Assembly: GCA_031549195.1 (NCBI GenBank)
Contig: JAVBQF010000003.1
Span: forward strand, 1-23,521
Origin: JAVBQF01 sp031549195
GTDB taxonomy: Bacteria > Bacillota_I > Bacilli_A > RF39 > UBA660
Direction of reading: 5' to 3'
Length of the DNA stretch: 23,521 nucleotides
Below, piece after piece: positions 7,771 to 13,654 of the stretch (position 1 is the first letter of the stretch; the number at the start of each line of letters is the position of its first letter). The notes under the pieces are model-generated. The model saw only the letters and a list, made by a program, of their open reading frames with translations, was not told the DNA's origin and searched no databases. The translations under genes were made by a program, and so were the position numbers.

Positions 7771-8406
7771 TCACTCCTTCAATATTTTTCTCACAATTTT
7801 ATAATCCTTAAAATTTTCTTCAACCAGATTCCAAAATCTACTTGAATGATTCGCATGAATTAGGTGCGACAGTTCATGGACTATAACATACTCTAAGCAT
7901 ATTGGATCTTTTTTCATAAGTTCCAAATTCAAAGTAACTCGTATATCTCTTGTATTACATACTCCCCATCTACTTTTCATCTTTCTAATAGTAAGACTTG
8001 GATAAGGAATCTTTTTACTAAAATGACTATACCAATAATCAAGTCTTTCTTGAAACAACTTAGAGGCTTCCAATTTATACCATTTATCTAAGTCAATATT
8101 TCTAGGCATAAACACTCTATCAATTCCTAAACTAACCTCTTTTGTATTAGTATAAATAATATCATACTTCTTACCTAAATAATAAAAATCATTAGCTAAT
8201 TCATTTTTCTTTTTAATTTTATTAAGCATCTTAATAATTCCATCTTTATTATTCAATATAAACTTCTCTAATTCTTTATCACTAATAAAAGTATTTGTTG
8301 TAACATAAATAGTTAAATCTTCTTTTACTCTTAAATAAGTATTTCGATTAGTTATCTTCTTAGTTATTTCTACATTATATACATCTTCACCTAATTTTAA
8401 TTTCAT
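7771..8406 (-). CDS. YgjP-type (DUF45) zinc metallopeptidase
   Basis: Predicted soluble zinc-dependent peptidase. The catalytic HELSH is at residues 177-181, followed by His187 in HANHSSRFW, the usual third ligand region of the YgjP/WLM group. Upstream, KSRWGVCN near residues 144-151 and the LNLEL strand are also family hallmarks. Its 211 residues match the normal length. It is the first gene of the eight-gene run ending at 4041. A possible promoter lies just upstream, and the ribosome binding site (GGAG close to the ATG) has short spacing. Physiological substrates are unknown for most family members. Confidence 0.9.
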   Translation of the reverse strand: MKLKLGEDVYNVEITKKITNRNTYLRVKEDLTIYVTTNTFISDKELEKFILNNKDGIIKMLNKIKKKNELANDFYYLGKKYDIIYTNTKEVSLGIDRVFMPRNIDLDKWYKLEASKLFQERLDYWYSHFSKKIPYPSLTIRKMKSRWGVCNTRDIRVTLNLELMKKDPICLEYVIVHELSHLIHANHSSRFWNLVEENFKDYKIVRKILKE

Positions 8407-8423
8407 ACTCCATCACTAATATA

Positions 8424-8441
8424 ATTTTATCATATATTTAA
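8424..8441 (-). promoter_or_regulatory. Possible extended -10 promoter of the 4041-8406 operon
   Basis: On the minus strand TGATAAAAT (a TGn-extended -10 box, hexamer at 8424-8429) lies about 18 bases before the metallopeptidase start, after the terminator of the preceding gene. No good -35 box is seen at the right distance, so this is tentative. Confidence 0.35.
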
Positions 8442-8453
8442 ATTAATATCATT

Positions 8454-8479
8454 AAAAAAAATATTGGAATCCAATATTT
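8454..8479 (-). terminator. Rho-independent terminator of the 8478-9101 gene
   Basis: AAATATTGG and CCAATATTT make a 9-bp stem (8471-8479 with 8459-8467) with a 3-base loop, followed on the minus strand by a run of T. The stem begins within the gene's stop codon. Confidence 0.85.
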
Positions 8480-9101
8480 ATTTTCTTCTGTTATATCTGG
8501 TAGCAAGATTTAAAAAAAGTGTATTAAATGCAGCATCAGCAACAATGCCATCCTTTTGCTGCAGGTCTACTGCTCCCATAAGATCTTTTAACTCAGCATC
8601 AATCTTGGCTGGAGTTTCTACTTTTACTTTCCCGGCTACATTTTGTGCAAAATAGATTGCAGATCTGTTGTTATTAACAAAGCCTGCTTCTCCATCACCA
8701 TTAGATACTAATTTTGTAAAGTCTGAAAGTACATCTTTCATATTTGTACCAGCTTTAAATAAAGAACTAAATTTCAACTCAAACTGATCTCCATTTAAAA
8801 ACCAATCTTCTAAAAGCAAAATCAATTCAGCATATTGGTTTCTTCTCTCAGTAATTGTATATTTAGGAACTCTGCTTTGAAAGATTCCCCTTTTTTCATA
8901 ATCCATGTCATAACGATACAATGACACTGCGCTTTTCTCTGGTAAAGTATAAGACACATAGGAATCTTTCAATAAAGTATAGTTATTTCCTTGTCTTACA
9001 TCAGAAATAAACCCACTAAGTAATTCCCTATCAATATCTGCTGTTGCCGGTATTAAACTTATTCCACTCTTAGTTGAGCTCAACAAAGACAGTCTAGCCA
9101 T
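8478..9101 (-). CDS. Unrecognised protein, paralog of the 9189-9818 product
   Basis: Not recognised as a named family. The 207-residue product has no signal peptide or membrane segment. The ATG at 9101 (MARLSLL) is preferred over the GTG nine bases upstream because GAGGTGA lies at the correct distance before it. Residues about 59-115 align with residues 58-106 of the neighbouring protein: both have Y.K.G.F, then YTI...RN.YA...L..L.D, a Gly and a terminal LF. A later NNRSAIYFAQNV (about 157-168) matches SRNPSVIYFIDNI. The two genes are thus tandem paralogs that have diverged strongly. It has its own promoter (9127-9155) and terminator (8454-8479). It sits in the island around the spore-protein gene, so a sporulation link is conceivable but rests only on position. 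Confidence 0.85.
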   Translation of the reverse strand: MARLSLLSSTKSGISLIPATADIDRELLSGFISDVRQGNNYTLLKDSYVSYTLPEKSAVSLYRYDMDYEKRGIFQSRVPKYTITERRNQYAELILLLEDWFLNGDQFELKFSSLFKAGTNMKDVLSDFTKLVSNGDGEAGFVNNNRSAIYFAQNVAGKVKVETPAKIDAELKDLMGAVDLQQKDGIVADAAFNTLFLNLATRYNRRK

Positions 9102-9126
9102 AAATATCACCTCAAATTTGTAAGAT

Positions 9127-9155
9127 AGTATATCACAATTATCTACATATTACAA
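9127..9155 (-). promoter_or_regulatory. SigA-type promoter of the 8478-9101 gene
   Basis: TTGTAA (9150-9155) and TATACT (9127-9132) on the minus strand are spaced by 17 bases, about 25 bases before the ATG at 9101. The -35 box overlaps the end of the T tract of the upstream terminator. Confidence 0.65.
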
Positions 9156-9185
9156 ATAAAAAAGCATTGATATGAATCAGTGCTT
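9156..9185 (-). terminator. Rho-independent terminator of the 9189-9818 gene
   Basis: AAGCACTGAT and ATCAATGCTT pair over 10 positions with one mismatch (9176-9185 with 9162-9171), with a 4-base loop and a following T tract on the minus strand. It starts three bases after the stop codon. Confidence 0.82.
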
Positions 9186-9188
9186 AGT

Positions 9189-9818
9189 TTATGCCACCTT
9201 TGTACTTGTTCTAATTGTTCTAGCAGCAGGTAAAAATCTAGTATTATTCATAGCAATTATCTTAGCGCTGTGTGGTGCTGATGGTTCCAGTCCAACTGGT
9301 TGTAATTGTGACAAATTCAAACTATCTAGAATATTATCAATAAAATATATAACAGAAGGATTTCTACTTTTCATCTCTTCTATTCTTGTCTTTTCTTTTG
9401 ATCGATCTACTGATACATCATCTTTATCCATCATTTCAAAAGGATTATCAGCACATTTTTCTAGTGAAGTAATGGATATTTCATCAATTATATTATTATC
9501 AAAAAGACGCATTAAGTCTAATTCTCTTCCTTTTTGTAAATCACGAAGAAATGCTAAAGCACCAGCATATTTATTTCTTTGATGTGAAATAGTATAACTA
9601 AAAAAGCCTGTTTTAGCATACACTTCTCTATCGCCCAAAGCACTAACTTCGGGTTTCTTATTTTTCCTTATAAATCCATCATAAGTTGTACTACTACCAA
9701 TTGAAACATAATTTTCATTCCTTTGTATAGCATCTATCAGCATATCTACTTCTTCACTTGTTATACTTACTCTATATTGAGCAAGTTGCCCATTGTTATC
9801 AACTAATATTCTACTCAT
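9189..9818 (-). CDS. Unrecognised protein, paralog of the 8478-9101 product
   Basis: Not recognised as a named family. It has 209 residues, with no signal peptide or membrane segment. The N-terminal half (about 15-107) carries the block shared with the next gene: VSIT..E at 17-23, NENYVSI at 34-40, YAKTGFF at 67-73 and YTISHQRNKYAGALAFLRDL at 75-94, ending LMRLF near 102-106. The middle is charged, with Asp/Lys/Glu/Arg around residues 120-150, and SRNPSVIYFIDNI follows. The C-terminal 40 residues are Pro/Ala/Arg/Thr-rich, end in KVA and look disordered. It is transcribed alone, from a promoter at 9841-9868 to a terminator at 9156-9185, in divergent orientation to sspI. A role is unknown. Confidence 0.85.
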   Translation of the reverse strand: MSRILVDNNGQLAQYRVSITSEEVDMLIDAIQRNENYVSIGSSTTYDGFIRKNKKPEVSALGDREVYAKTGFFSYTISHQRNKYAGALAFLRDLQKGRELDLMRLFDNNIIDEISITSLEKCADNPFEMMDKDDVSVDRSKEKTRIEEMKSRNPSVIYFIDNILDSLNLSQLQPVGLEPSAPHSAKIIAMNNTRFLPAARTIRTSTKVA

Positions 9819-9840
9819 TTCAAAACCCTCTTAATGCTGT

Positions 9841-9868
9841 ATTATATATTATTTTCAATTTTTTTCAA
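9841..9868 (-). promoter_or_regulatory. SigA-type promoter of the 9189-9818 gene
   Basis: TTGAAA (9863-9868) and TATAAT (9841-9846) on the minus strand are spaced by 16 bases, about 22 bases before the start codon, with GAGGG as the ribosome binding site. The same intergenic stretch must hold the sspI promoter on the other strand; I could not assign a convincing SigA or SigG/SigF box there. Confidence 0.7.
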
Positions 9869-9926
9869 GACTATTTTAGTATATTTATCTAATAATTGTT
9901 AAATAATATATTTAGGAGATGATTAA

Positions 9927-10136
9927 ATGGATATCAGTATAAGACAACATATAATAAATAATTTTAAAGGTGATGATTTAGAAACATTGCGAAAAGCAAT
10001 AGAACAAAGTATAGAAGAAAAAGACGAAGAGGTTCTTCCGGGAATGGGAGTGTTTTTGGAAATAATATGGACAGGAGCAGATGAAAACTTGAAAAAAGAA
10101 ATGCTTTCTGTGATAGAAAAGAAATTAAGCAAATAA
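9927..10136 (+). CDS. sspI: Small acid-soluble spore protein, SspI family
   Basis: The only gene on the plus strand. Its 69 residues match the SspI minor SASP family throughout: an N-terminal MDISIRQHIINN stretch like the MD..LR.A(I/V)..N of Bacillus SspI, an E-rich middle ending in EEVLPGMGVFLEIIW, where the family has LPG-GV-FE-IW, then GADENLKKEMLSVIEKKL at the C-terminus. Full length is similar to Bacillus SspI (about 71 residues). In Bacillus it is made in the forespore under SigG/SigF control and is present in the spore core; its precise job is unclear. A strong AGGAG site lies 8 bases before the ATG. It is followed directly by a terminator (10142-10174). Its presence implies a spore-forming lineage or a recent descendant of one. 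Confidence 0.9.
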   Translation: MDISIRQHIINNFKGDDLETLRKAIEQSIEEKDEEVLPGMGVFLEIIWTGADENLKKEMLSVIEKKLSK

Positions 10137-10141
10137 GAAAA

Positions 10142-10174
10142 TCCTATTAAACAAAAATTTAATAGGACTTTTTT
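10142..10174 (+). terminator. Terminator of sspI, probably bidirectional
   Basis: TCCTATTAAA (10142-10151) and TTTAATAGGA (10158-10167) form a perfect 10-bp stem with a 6-base loop, followed by CTTTTTTA on the plus strand. On the minus strand TTTTC follows the same stem, so it may also stop transcription of the convergent 10187-10690 gene. Confidence 0.88.
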
Positions 10175-10186
10175 ATTTGTAAATTA

Positions 10187-10690
10187 TTATCTTGCTTTAG
10201 TTGCACCTTGCACATTAGCTAACGTCATCAATCTATTGACATGTGAAATTTTTTCTACTGCTGACTGTTCCTGAACAACACCAACTGAGGCACCTTTAAC
10301 AAGTTTGATTGCAGGTGCAATACCATCTGTAAATGCAAATAAACTTGGGAAGCTTTCATAAATTCTATGCATTCTAGTTACATCACCATCTGCATATTTT
10401 TCTTCGATTACATGTTCTAGTACAGTCAATGACAAACTAGGCGTATCACCAATTAAATCATATACTAAATCAGTTACATCTTGATTTTTTCCGGCTAATA
10501 TCTGCCTTGCAAGTTTAATTGCAGGTTTAAATTTATTAGTAGGAATTCCGTTTATCAATCTAACATTTTTAATACTTTTCATATCCTTTAAAACCCTAGT
10601 TAAATACTCTCTATCAGACACTTCTATCCTACCAATATGTGTAGATAGTACTTCTGTATTATCAAATTTTTTTGCAATTATATATGACAT
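10187..10690 (-). CDS. Unrecognised 167-residue protein, possible distant relative of the paralog pair
   Basis: Not recognised as a named family. No signal peptide or membrane segment is visible, and the C-terminus (about 140-167) is Lys/Arg/Ala-rich. The motif PAIKL followed by a basic residue occurs twice (near residues 56-62 and 126-132). Weak resemblance to the proteins at 8478-9101 and 9189-9818 is seen in the N-terminal block (IEVSDREYL.. then KNVRLI) and in FPSLFAFTDGI, compared with NPSVIYFIDNI, but this could be coincidence. The ATG has a very strong GGGGGA ribosome binding site and a near-ideal promoter (10722-10750), so high expression is expected. It converges on sspI and shares its terminator. 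Confidence 0.82.
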   Translation of the reverse strand: MSYIIAKKFDNTEVLSTHIGRIEVSDREYLTRVLKDMKSIKNVRLINGIPTNKFKPAIKLARQILAGKNQDVTDLVYDLIGDTPSLSLTVLEHVIEEKYADGDVTRMHRIYESFPSLFAFTDGIAPAIKLVKGASVGVVQEQSAVEKISHVNRLMTLANVQGATKAR

Positions 10691-10721
10691 AAATTATCCC
10701 CCTTAAAATAATAGTGAGGCT

Positions 10722-10750
10722 ATTATAACACAAAACCATAATTTTTTCAA
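10722..10750 (-). promoter_or_regulatory. Strong SigA-type promoter of the 10187-10690 gene
   Basis: TTGAAA (10745-10750) and TATAAT (10722-10727), spaced by 17 bases on the minus strand, with an extended TGT immediately before the -10 box. This is among the closest matches to consensus in the window. There is no terminator between it and the coiled-coil gene upstream. Confidence 0.8.
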
Positions 10751-10772
10751 GTTTTATTTAAATATGCATATA

Positions 10773-12014
10773 TTATCTTCTTTTAATTAATTGTTTCCCT
10801 TGTTCTTCGATTAATGATTCATACTCATCATCATATGACTTACTTGCAAATACTGGTTGAAAGTCAAAATCATCTTCAAGTTGCCTAACATTATCCTTTA
10901 CCAAGGATATTTTTTTTTGCAGTAAGCCTATACTATCTATGGTAATGCTTATTCTTTGCTGTTCTTTTTCTATTTCCTGTTTATTTTCTACAATTGCTTC
11001 TTCAAGTTCCTTAACTTCAACAGCAGCCTCTTCAATATATTCAAAATTTAGTTCTTCTCTAAGAGACTCATTTAGAGCTTCTAATTCCCTTAATCTTTGG
11101 CGCTCTTTTAAGGCGTTTTCTGAAAGTCTTTTTCCTTGTCTAATATTTTGTCTAATTATTTTTCTTTCGTTAGATTTAAGTTGCGCTCTTTGAATATTTT
11201 TATTTATACTGCTTAATACATTATTAATACTTTCAATAGCAGCATTTACCTTATTGGTAATCAAAACATTTACTTCTGATATTTTATTAGTAATTGTTTT
11301 AATTCTATTACTTCTTGCAATTGCTCTTGCTTTAGATTTTTCCAACTTCTGCTTAACTGTAAGCATTTTCTTCTTTTCTTTTTTTCTTTGTTTTTCTTTC
11401 TTATTAGCTTGCCTCAAAATCTCTAATCGCTCTTTATTCTGTTGCTTTACACTTAACTTGATTAGATTTTCTTCTTTTCTTTTATTGTTATTTAACTTTA
11501 TGTTGTTAATTGTTTGATTAATATAATTAGTTGTTTGCTTCTTTCTATTTGATATAGAAACGATTATAGATCTAATCTTATTAGAGCGGCTTTTAATCTT
11601 TTCTAACTTTCTTCTATTATTTAACTCTAATAATTCTTTTTTTCTATTTTCTTTTTGTTTTTGTAGTTCTAACTTTTTCTCAGTCTTTCTCTTTTTTTCT
11701 TCTTCTAGTTTTAAATAGCGCTCTTTCTTAAGACTTGCAACTATCATTCTTCTTTTCTCAAGCCTTCTATTTATGTCACTTTTAAGTATTTTAATGTAAG
11801 ATTGTTTCTTTGGAACTTCCATTTTTAGTTTAATGGCACTTTTTTCTTTTGAAGGTATTAAAGCAACTACTTTTTTTGTTTTAAATTCAGATTTCATCTT
11901 CCTAGTAATACTTGCAAGTGTTTCAAATACCCTTGAATATGAATGGCTTTTACTAGTTTTTTTAATTTCTATTCTATCTTTTTCTTTTCTTCGACTATTT
12001 ATCTTATCAAACAA
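10773..12014 (-). CDS. Lysine/arginine-rich coiled-coil protein
   Basis: A 413-residue protein dominated by Lys, Arg, Glu, Gln and Asn, with long predicted coiled coils. Residues about 1-310 are strongly basic. Residues about 315-390 switch to acidic heptad-like sequence (LEALNESLREEL, VKELEEAIVENKQEIEKEQQ), and a short tail ends in KRR. Two related segments, RSNKIRSIIVSISNRK and RSNRIKTITNKISEVN, each followed by an Asn/Ile-rich helix, suggest an internal duplication. No signal peptide or membrane segment is seen. The frame opens inside the end of the transglutaminase-like gene. The first usable start is TTG at 12014, which has no recognisable ribosome binding site; a -1 frameshift at the A7 run (12017-12023) would instead join it to the upstream protein. 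Function is unknown; a structural or nucleic-acid-binding role is only a guess from composition. Confidence 0.78.
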   Translation of the reverse strand: MFDKINSRRKEKDRIEIKKTSKSHSYSRVFETLASITRKMKSEFKTKKVVALIPSKEKSAIKLKMEVPKKQSYIKILKSDINRRLEKRRMIVASLKKERYLKLEEEKKRKTEKKLELQKQKENRKKELLELNNRRKLEKIKSRSNKIRSIIVSISNRKKQTTNYINQTINNIKLNNNKRKEENLIKLSVKQQNKERLEILRQANKKEKQRKKEKKKMLTVKQKLEKSKARAIARSNRIKTITNKISEVNVLITNKVNAAIESINNVLSSINKNIQRAQLKSNERKIIRQNIRQGKRLSENALKERQRLRELEALNESLREELNFEYIEEAAVEVKELEEAIVENKQEIEKEQQRISITIDSIGLLQKKISLVKDNVRQLEDDFDFQPVFASKSYDDEYESLIEEQGKQLIKRR

Positions 12015-12814
12015 TATTTTTTTGAATGATTTGATAATTTAGCACTTTTATTACTAATTTTTAATAGTTCTTCCTTCTTATGAGCATTTTCTATTTCTTT
12101 ATGATTAGCAAGAAAATAAACATATGTTATCTTTTCTTTCTCTATTGGTTTATCTCTTTTTATCATTCTTCTTTTATTTAAAATATAGTATCCATCAATT
12201 AAACCAATTTCATCTGCCAAAGAAATATAAGATATTTTACCATCATCTAAATAAACTTTATTTATATAATGCTCTTTCTTGGATATTACTTTTTCAATAT
12301 CACAAGCAATACCAAAATAGTTACATGCTAGTTTCAAAGATTCACATATACCATAACTTGATGTATATCCATTTATTAAACCTGCAAATGAAGTATTGTT
12401 CTTATATAGTAAATAAACATCATCGAAGACTGGAAATTTTGACCATAAAGACATATCATAAAATTTCATTTTCTTTTGAAGTGTTTGATAAAGATACGCC
12501 AAAACTTCAAGTGGTTCATTCATATCTATATGATGTTTTTTCATATTACTTTTTATTTTTTCTAAAGCTTCCTTTAATTTAAGTAGTTCTATATCAGTAT
12601 AATCTTCCCATGCTTTATCATTTGTAACTAATGGTGCTAAAGACTCTTCCCTAACATAAATAAGATTTTCAAAATCACTATTGTATGTTCCCCTCTTTAT
12701 TGCGCCTACAATATCAATATTACTGTACATTCCATTATAGTACTCTTTAACACCATATAAAGTATGGTGTGTTTTGAATTTTGGATTATAATTCTTAAGA
12801 ATAAACTTTACCAT
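11999..12814 (-). CDS. Transglutaminase-like (papain-fold) protein with a degenerate catalytic set
   Basis: A 271-residue soluble protein. Residues about 65-205 follow the transglutaminase-core layout: a helical lead-in (LKEALEKIKSNM, EVLAYLYQTL), a GYTSSYGICESLKLACNYFGI segment with the nucleophile position Cys157, then HYINKVYLDDGKISYIS with His182. The usual triad Asp after the aromatic strand is Ser198, with Asp201 three residues later, and the common HAWN is HYIN, so activity is uncertain. The C-terminal 60 residues are Lys-rich. The start ATG has GGGGGAG and a promoter at 12847-12876. The stop overlaps the coiled-coil gene by 16 bases, next to an A7 heptamer in the phase needed for -1 slippage. 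Family membership rests on the motif pattern and is probable, not certain. Confidence 0.78.
   Translation of the reverse strand: MVKFILKNYNPKFKTHHTLYGVKEYYNGMYSNIDIVGAIKRGTYNSDFENLIYVREESLAPLVTNDKAWEDYTDIELLKLKEALEKIKSNMKKHHIDMNEPLEVLAYLYQTLQKKMKFYDMSLWSKFPVFDDVYLLYKNNTSFAGLINGYTSSYGICESLKLACNYFGIACDIEKVISKKEHYINKVYLDDGKISYISLADEIGLIDGYYILNKRRMIKRDKPIEKEKITYVYFLANHKEIENAHKKEELLKISNKSAKLSNHSKKYCLIR
12017..12023 (-). other. Candidate -1 slippery heptamer between the two overlapping genes
   Basis: The minus strand reads A AAA AAA in the frame of the transglutaminase-like gene (Ser264-Lys265-Lys266), 15 bases before its stop codon. Slippage by -1 places the ribosome in the coiled-coil frame and would give a fusion of about 680 residues. 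No clear downstream stem-loop is seen. A purine-rich AAGAAGGAAG, which could act as an internal Shine-Dalgarno stimulator, lies roughly 40-50 bases upstream, farther than in known cases. Confidence 0.4.
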
Positions 12815-12846
12815 ACTTCTCCCCCATTAAAATTAGTTAAGAGAGA

Positions 12847-12876
12847 ATTATATCATTTACTACATTAACTAGTCAA
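12847..12876 (-). promoter_or_regulatory. Promoter of the transglutaminase-like and coiled-coil gene pair
   Basis: TTGACT (12871-12876) and TATAAT (12847-12852) are spaced by 18 bases on the minus strand, with an extended TGA before the -10 box, about 30 bases before the start codon. Confidence 0.75.
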
Positions 12877-12878
12877 AC

Positions 12879-12899
12879 AAAAAGAGAGTATTTCTTTTT
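12879..12899 (-). terminator. Weak terminator-like hairpin after the SIMPL gene
   Basis: AAAAAGA and TCTTTTT (12893-12899 with 12879-12885) pair around a 7-base loop. The stem is almost all A-T and its own T run doubles as the tail, so it is a poor terminator at best. It sits just before the next promoter, where one is expected. Confidence 0.4.
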
Positions 12900-12931
12900 A
12901 ATATAACTATCTAAATTTAACGATTAACTTT

Positions 12932-13582
12932 TTATGCAATTTCCCAAGTAATTGTGACATCTGTATTTACTTTAATATCATCTGGGGAAATATTAAGAGG
13001 TACACCAGCATCACCAGTCTTACTATATTCAATAGAAAATCTATTAGTTAGAGGAATGGCACTTCTGTTTGTATAATCAATATTTATAATATTTAATAGA
13101 CTAACACCTCCAGAGCTGGCCAATACATTAGCTTTACTATAAGCATCTCTAACAGCATCTTCAATAGCGATATTTGTTAACAAGTCTTTATCCTTTAATG
13201 TAAAATTTATATTAATATTTGGTGCACTTCTACTCTCATTAATTGCATTGATAGTGTTATTCAATAGTATTAAATTAAAAGGGAACCCTAATAATAGTGA
13301 TTGAGAAGCTCTATAACCAACAAACTCATTGACAAAAACTCCCTCGCTATCTGTTGTTGCTTTGTATTCTGCATTTACACTAAAGTTGATTGTTTTTAAG
13401 TCATCACTTCTAAATCCTAGTGGAATTAATGATTTTAGTAAATTATCATATTTCTGTTTTGCAATATTCATTGTCACATTATAGTCATAATTAGTTGATA
13501 TCAATTCCATATAAATTTCAATATAGTCAGGACTTGCATTTGCTGTCCCATTACCTGTAACAATCATTTTATTTTCTTTCAT
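12932..13582 (-). CDS. SIMPL (DUF541) domain protein without signal peptide
   Basis: Member of the SIMPL/DUF541 family. Visible family features are the opening MIVTGNGTANASPDYIEIYMEL (family: v.G.g.v...PD.a.i...v) near residues 6-27, the LKTINFSVNAEY strand, the YRASQSLLL strand and the AIEDAVRDAYSKANVLASSGGVSL segment, which corresponds to the conserved A...A..KA..lA...G..lG block. The 216-residue product is somewhat short. The start is the ATG at 13582, with AGGTGATAAA at the right distance; the upstream in-frame TTG at 13612 has no ribosome binding site. Most SIMPL proteins are secreted or periplasmic, but no signal peptide or membrane anchor is seen here, so it appears cytosolic. Its function is unknown. 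It follows the pheST terminator and is probably transcribed separately, though its promoter is not clear. Confidence 0.88.
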   Translation of the reverse strand: MKENKMIVTGNGTANASPDYIEIYMELISTNYDYNVTMNIAKQKYDNLLKSLIPLGFRSDDLKTINFSVNAEYKATTDSEGVFVNEFVGYRASQSLLLGFPFNLILLNNTINAINESRSAPNININFTLKDKDLLTNIAIEDAVRDAYSKANVLASSGGVSLLNIINIDYTNRSAIPLTNRFSIEYSKTGDAGVPLNISPDDIKVNTDVTITWEIA

Positions 13583-13612
13583 TTTATCACCTAGTAAAGT
13601 ATATTCAAACAA

Positions 13613-13642
13613 AATAAAAAGATAAAACTTTTACATTTTATC
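13613..13642 (-). terminator. Probable terminator of pheST
   Basis: GATAAAA and TTTTATC (13636-13642 with 13621-13627) pair around an 8-base loop, followed by TTTTTATTTT on the minus strand. It begins 13 bases after the pheT stop. The stem is short and AT-rich, so leakage is likely. Confidence 0.6.
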
Positions 13643-13654
13643 CTTACAATTTAA

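Noticed and set aside
9102..9110. GTG start at 9110 for the 8478-9101 gene
   Set aside because: The GTG is part of the GAGGTGA ribosome binding site that serves the ATG at 9101.
9172..9582. Plus-strand open frame of 136 codons opposite the 9189-9818 gene
   Set aside because: It overlaps almost fully a minus-strand gene with promoter, ribosome binding site, terminator and a paralog; the plus-strand frame starts within the terminator and has no ribosome binding site.
295..9818. Shared C-terminal KVA in the proteins ending at 295 and 9189 as a common export or processing signal
   Set aside because: Three residues at two C-termini are too little; the preceding residues do not align.
13583..13612. 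TTG start at 13612 for the SIMPL gene
   Set aside because: It has no ribosome binding site, while the ATG at 13582 has AGGTGATAAA at the correct distance.
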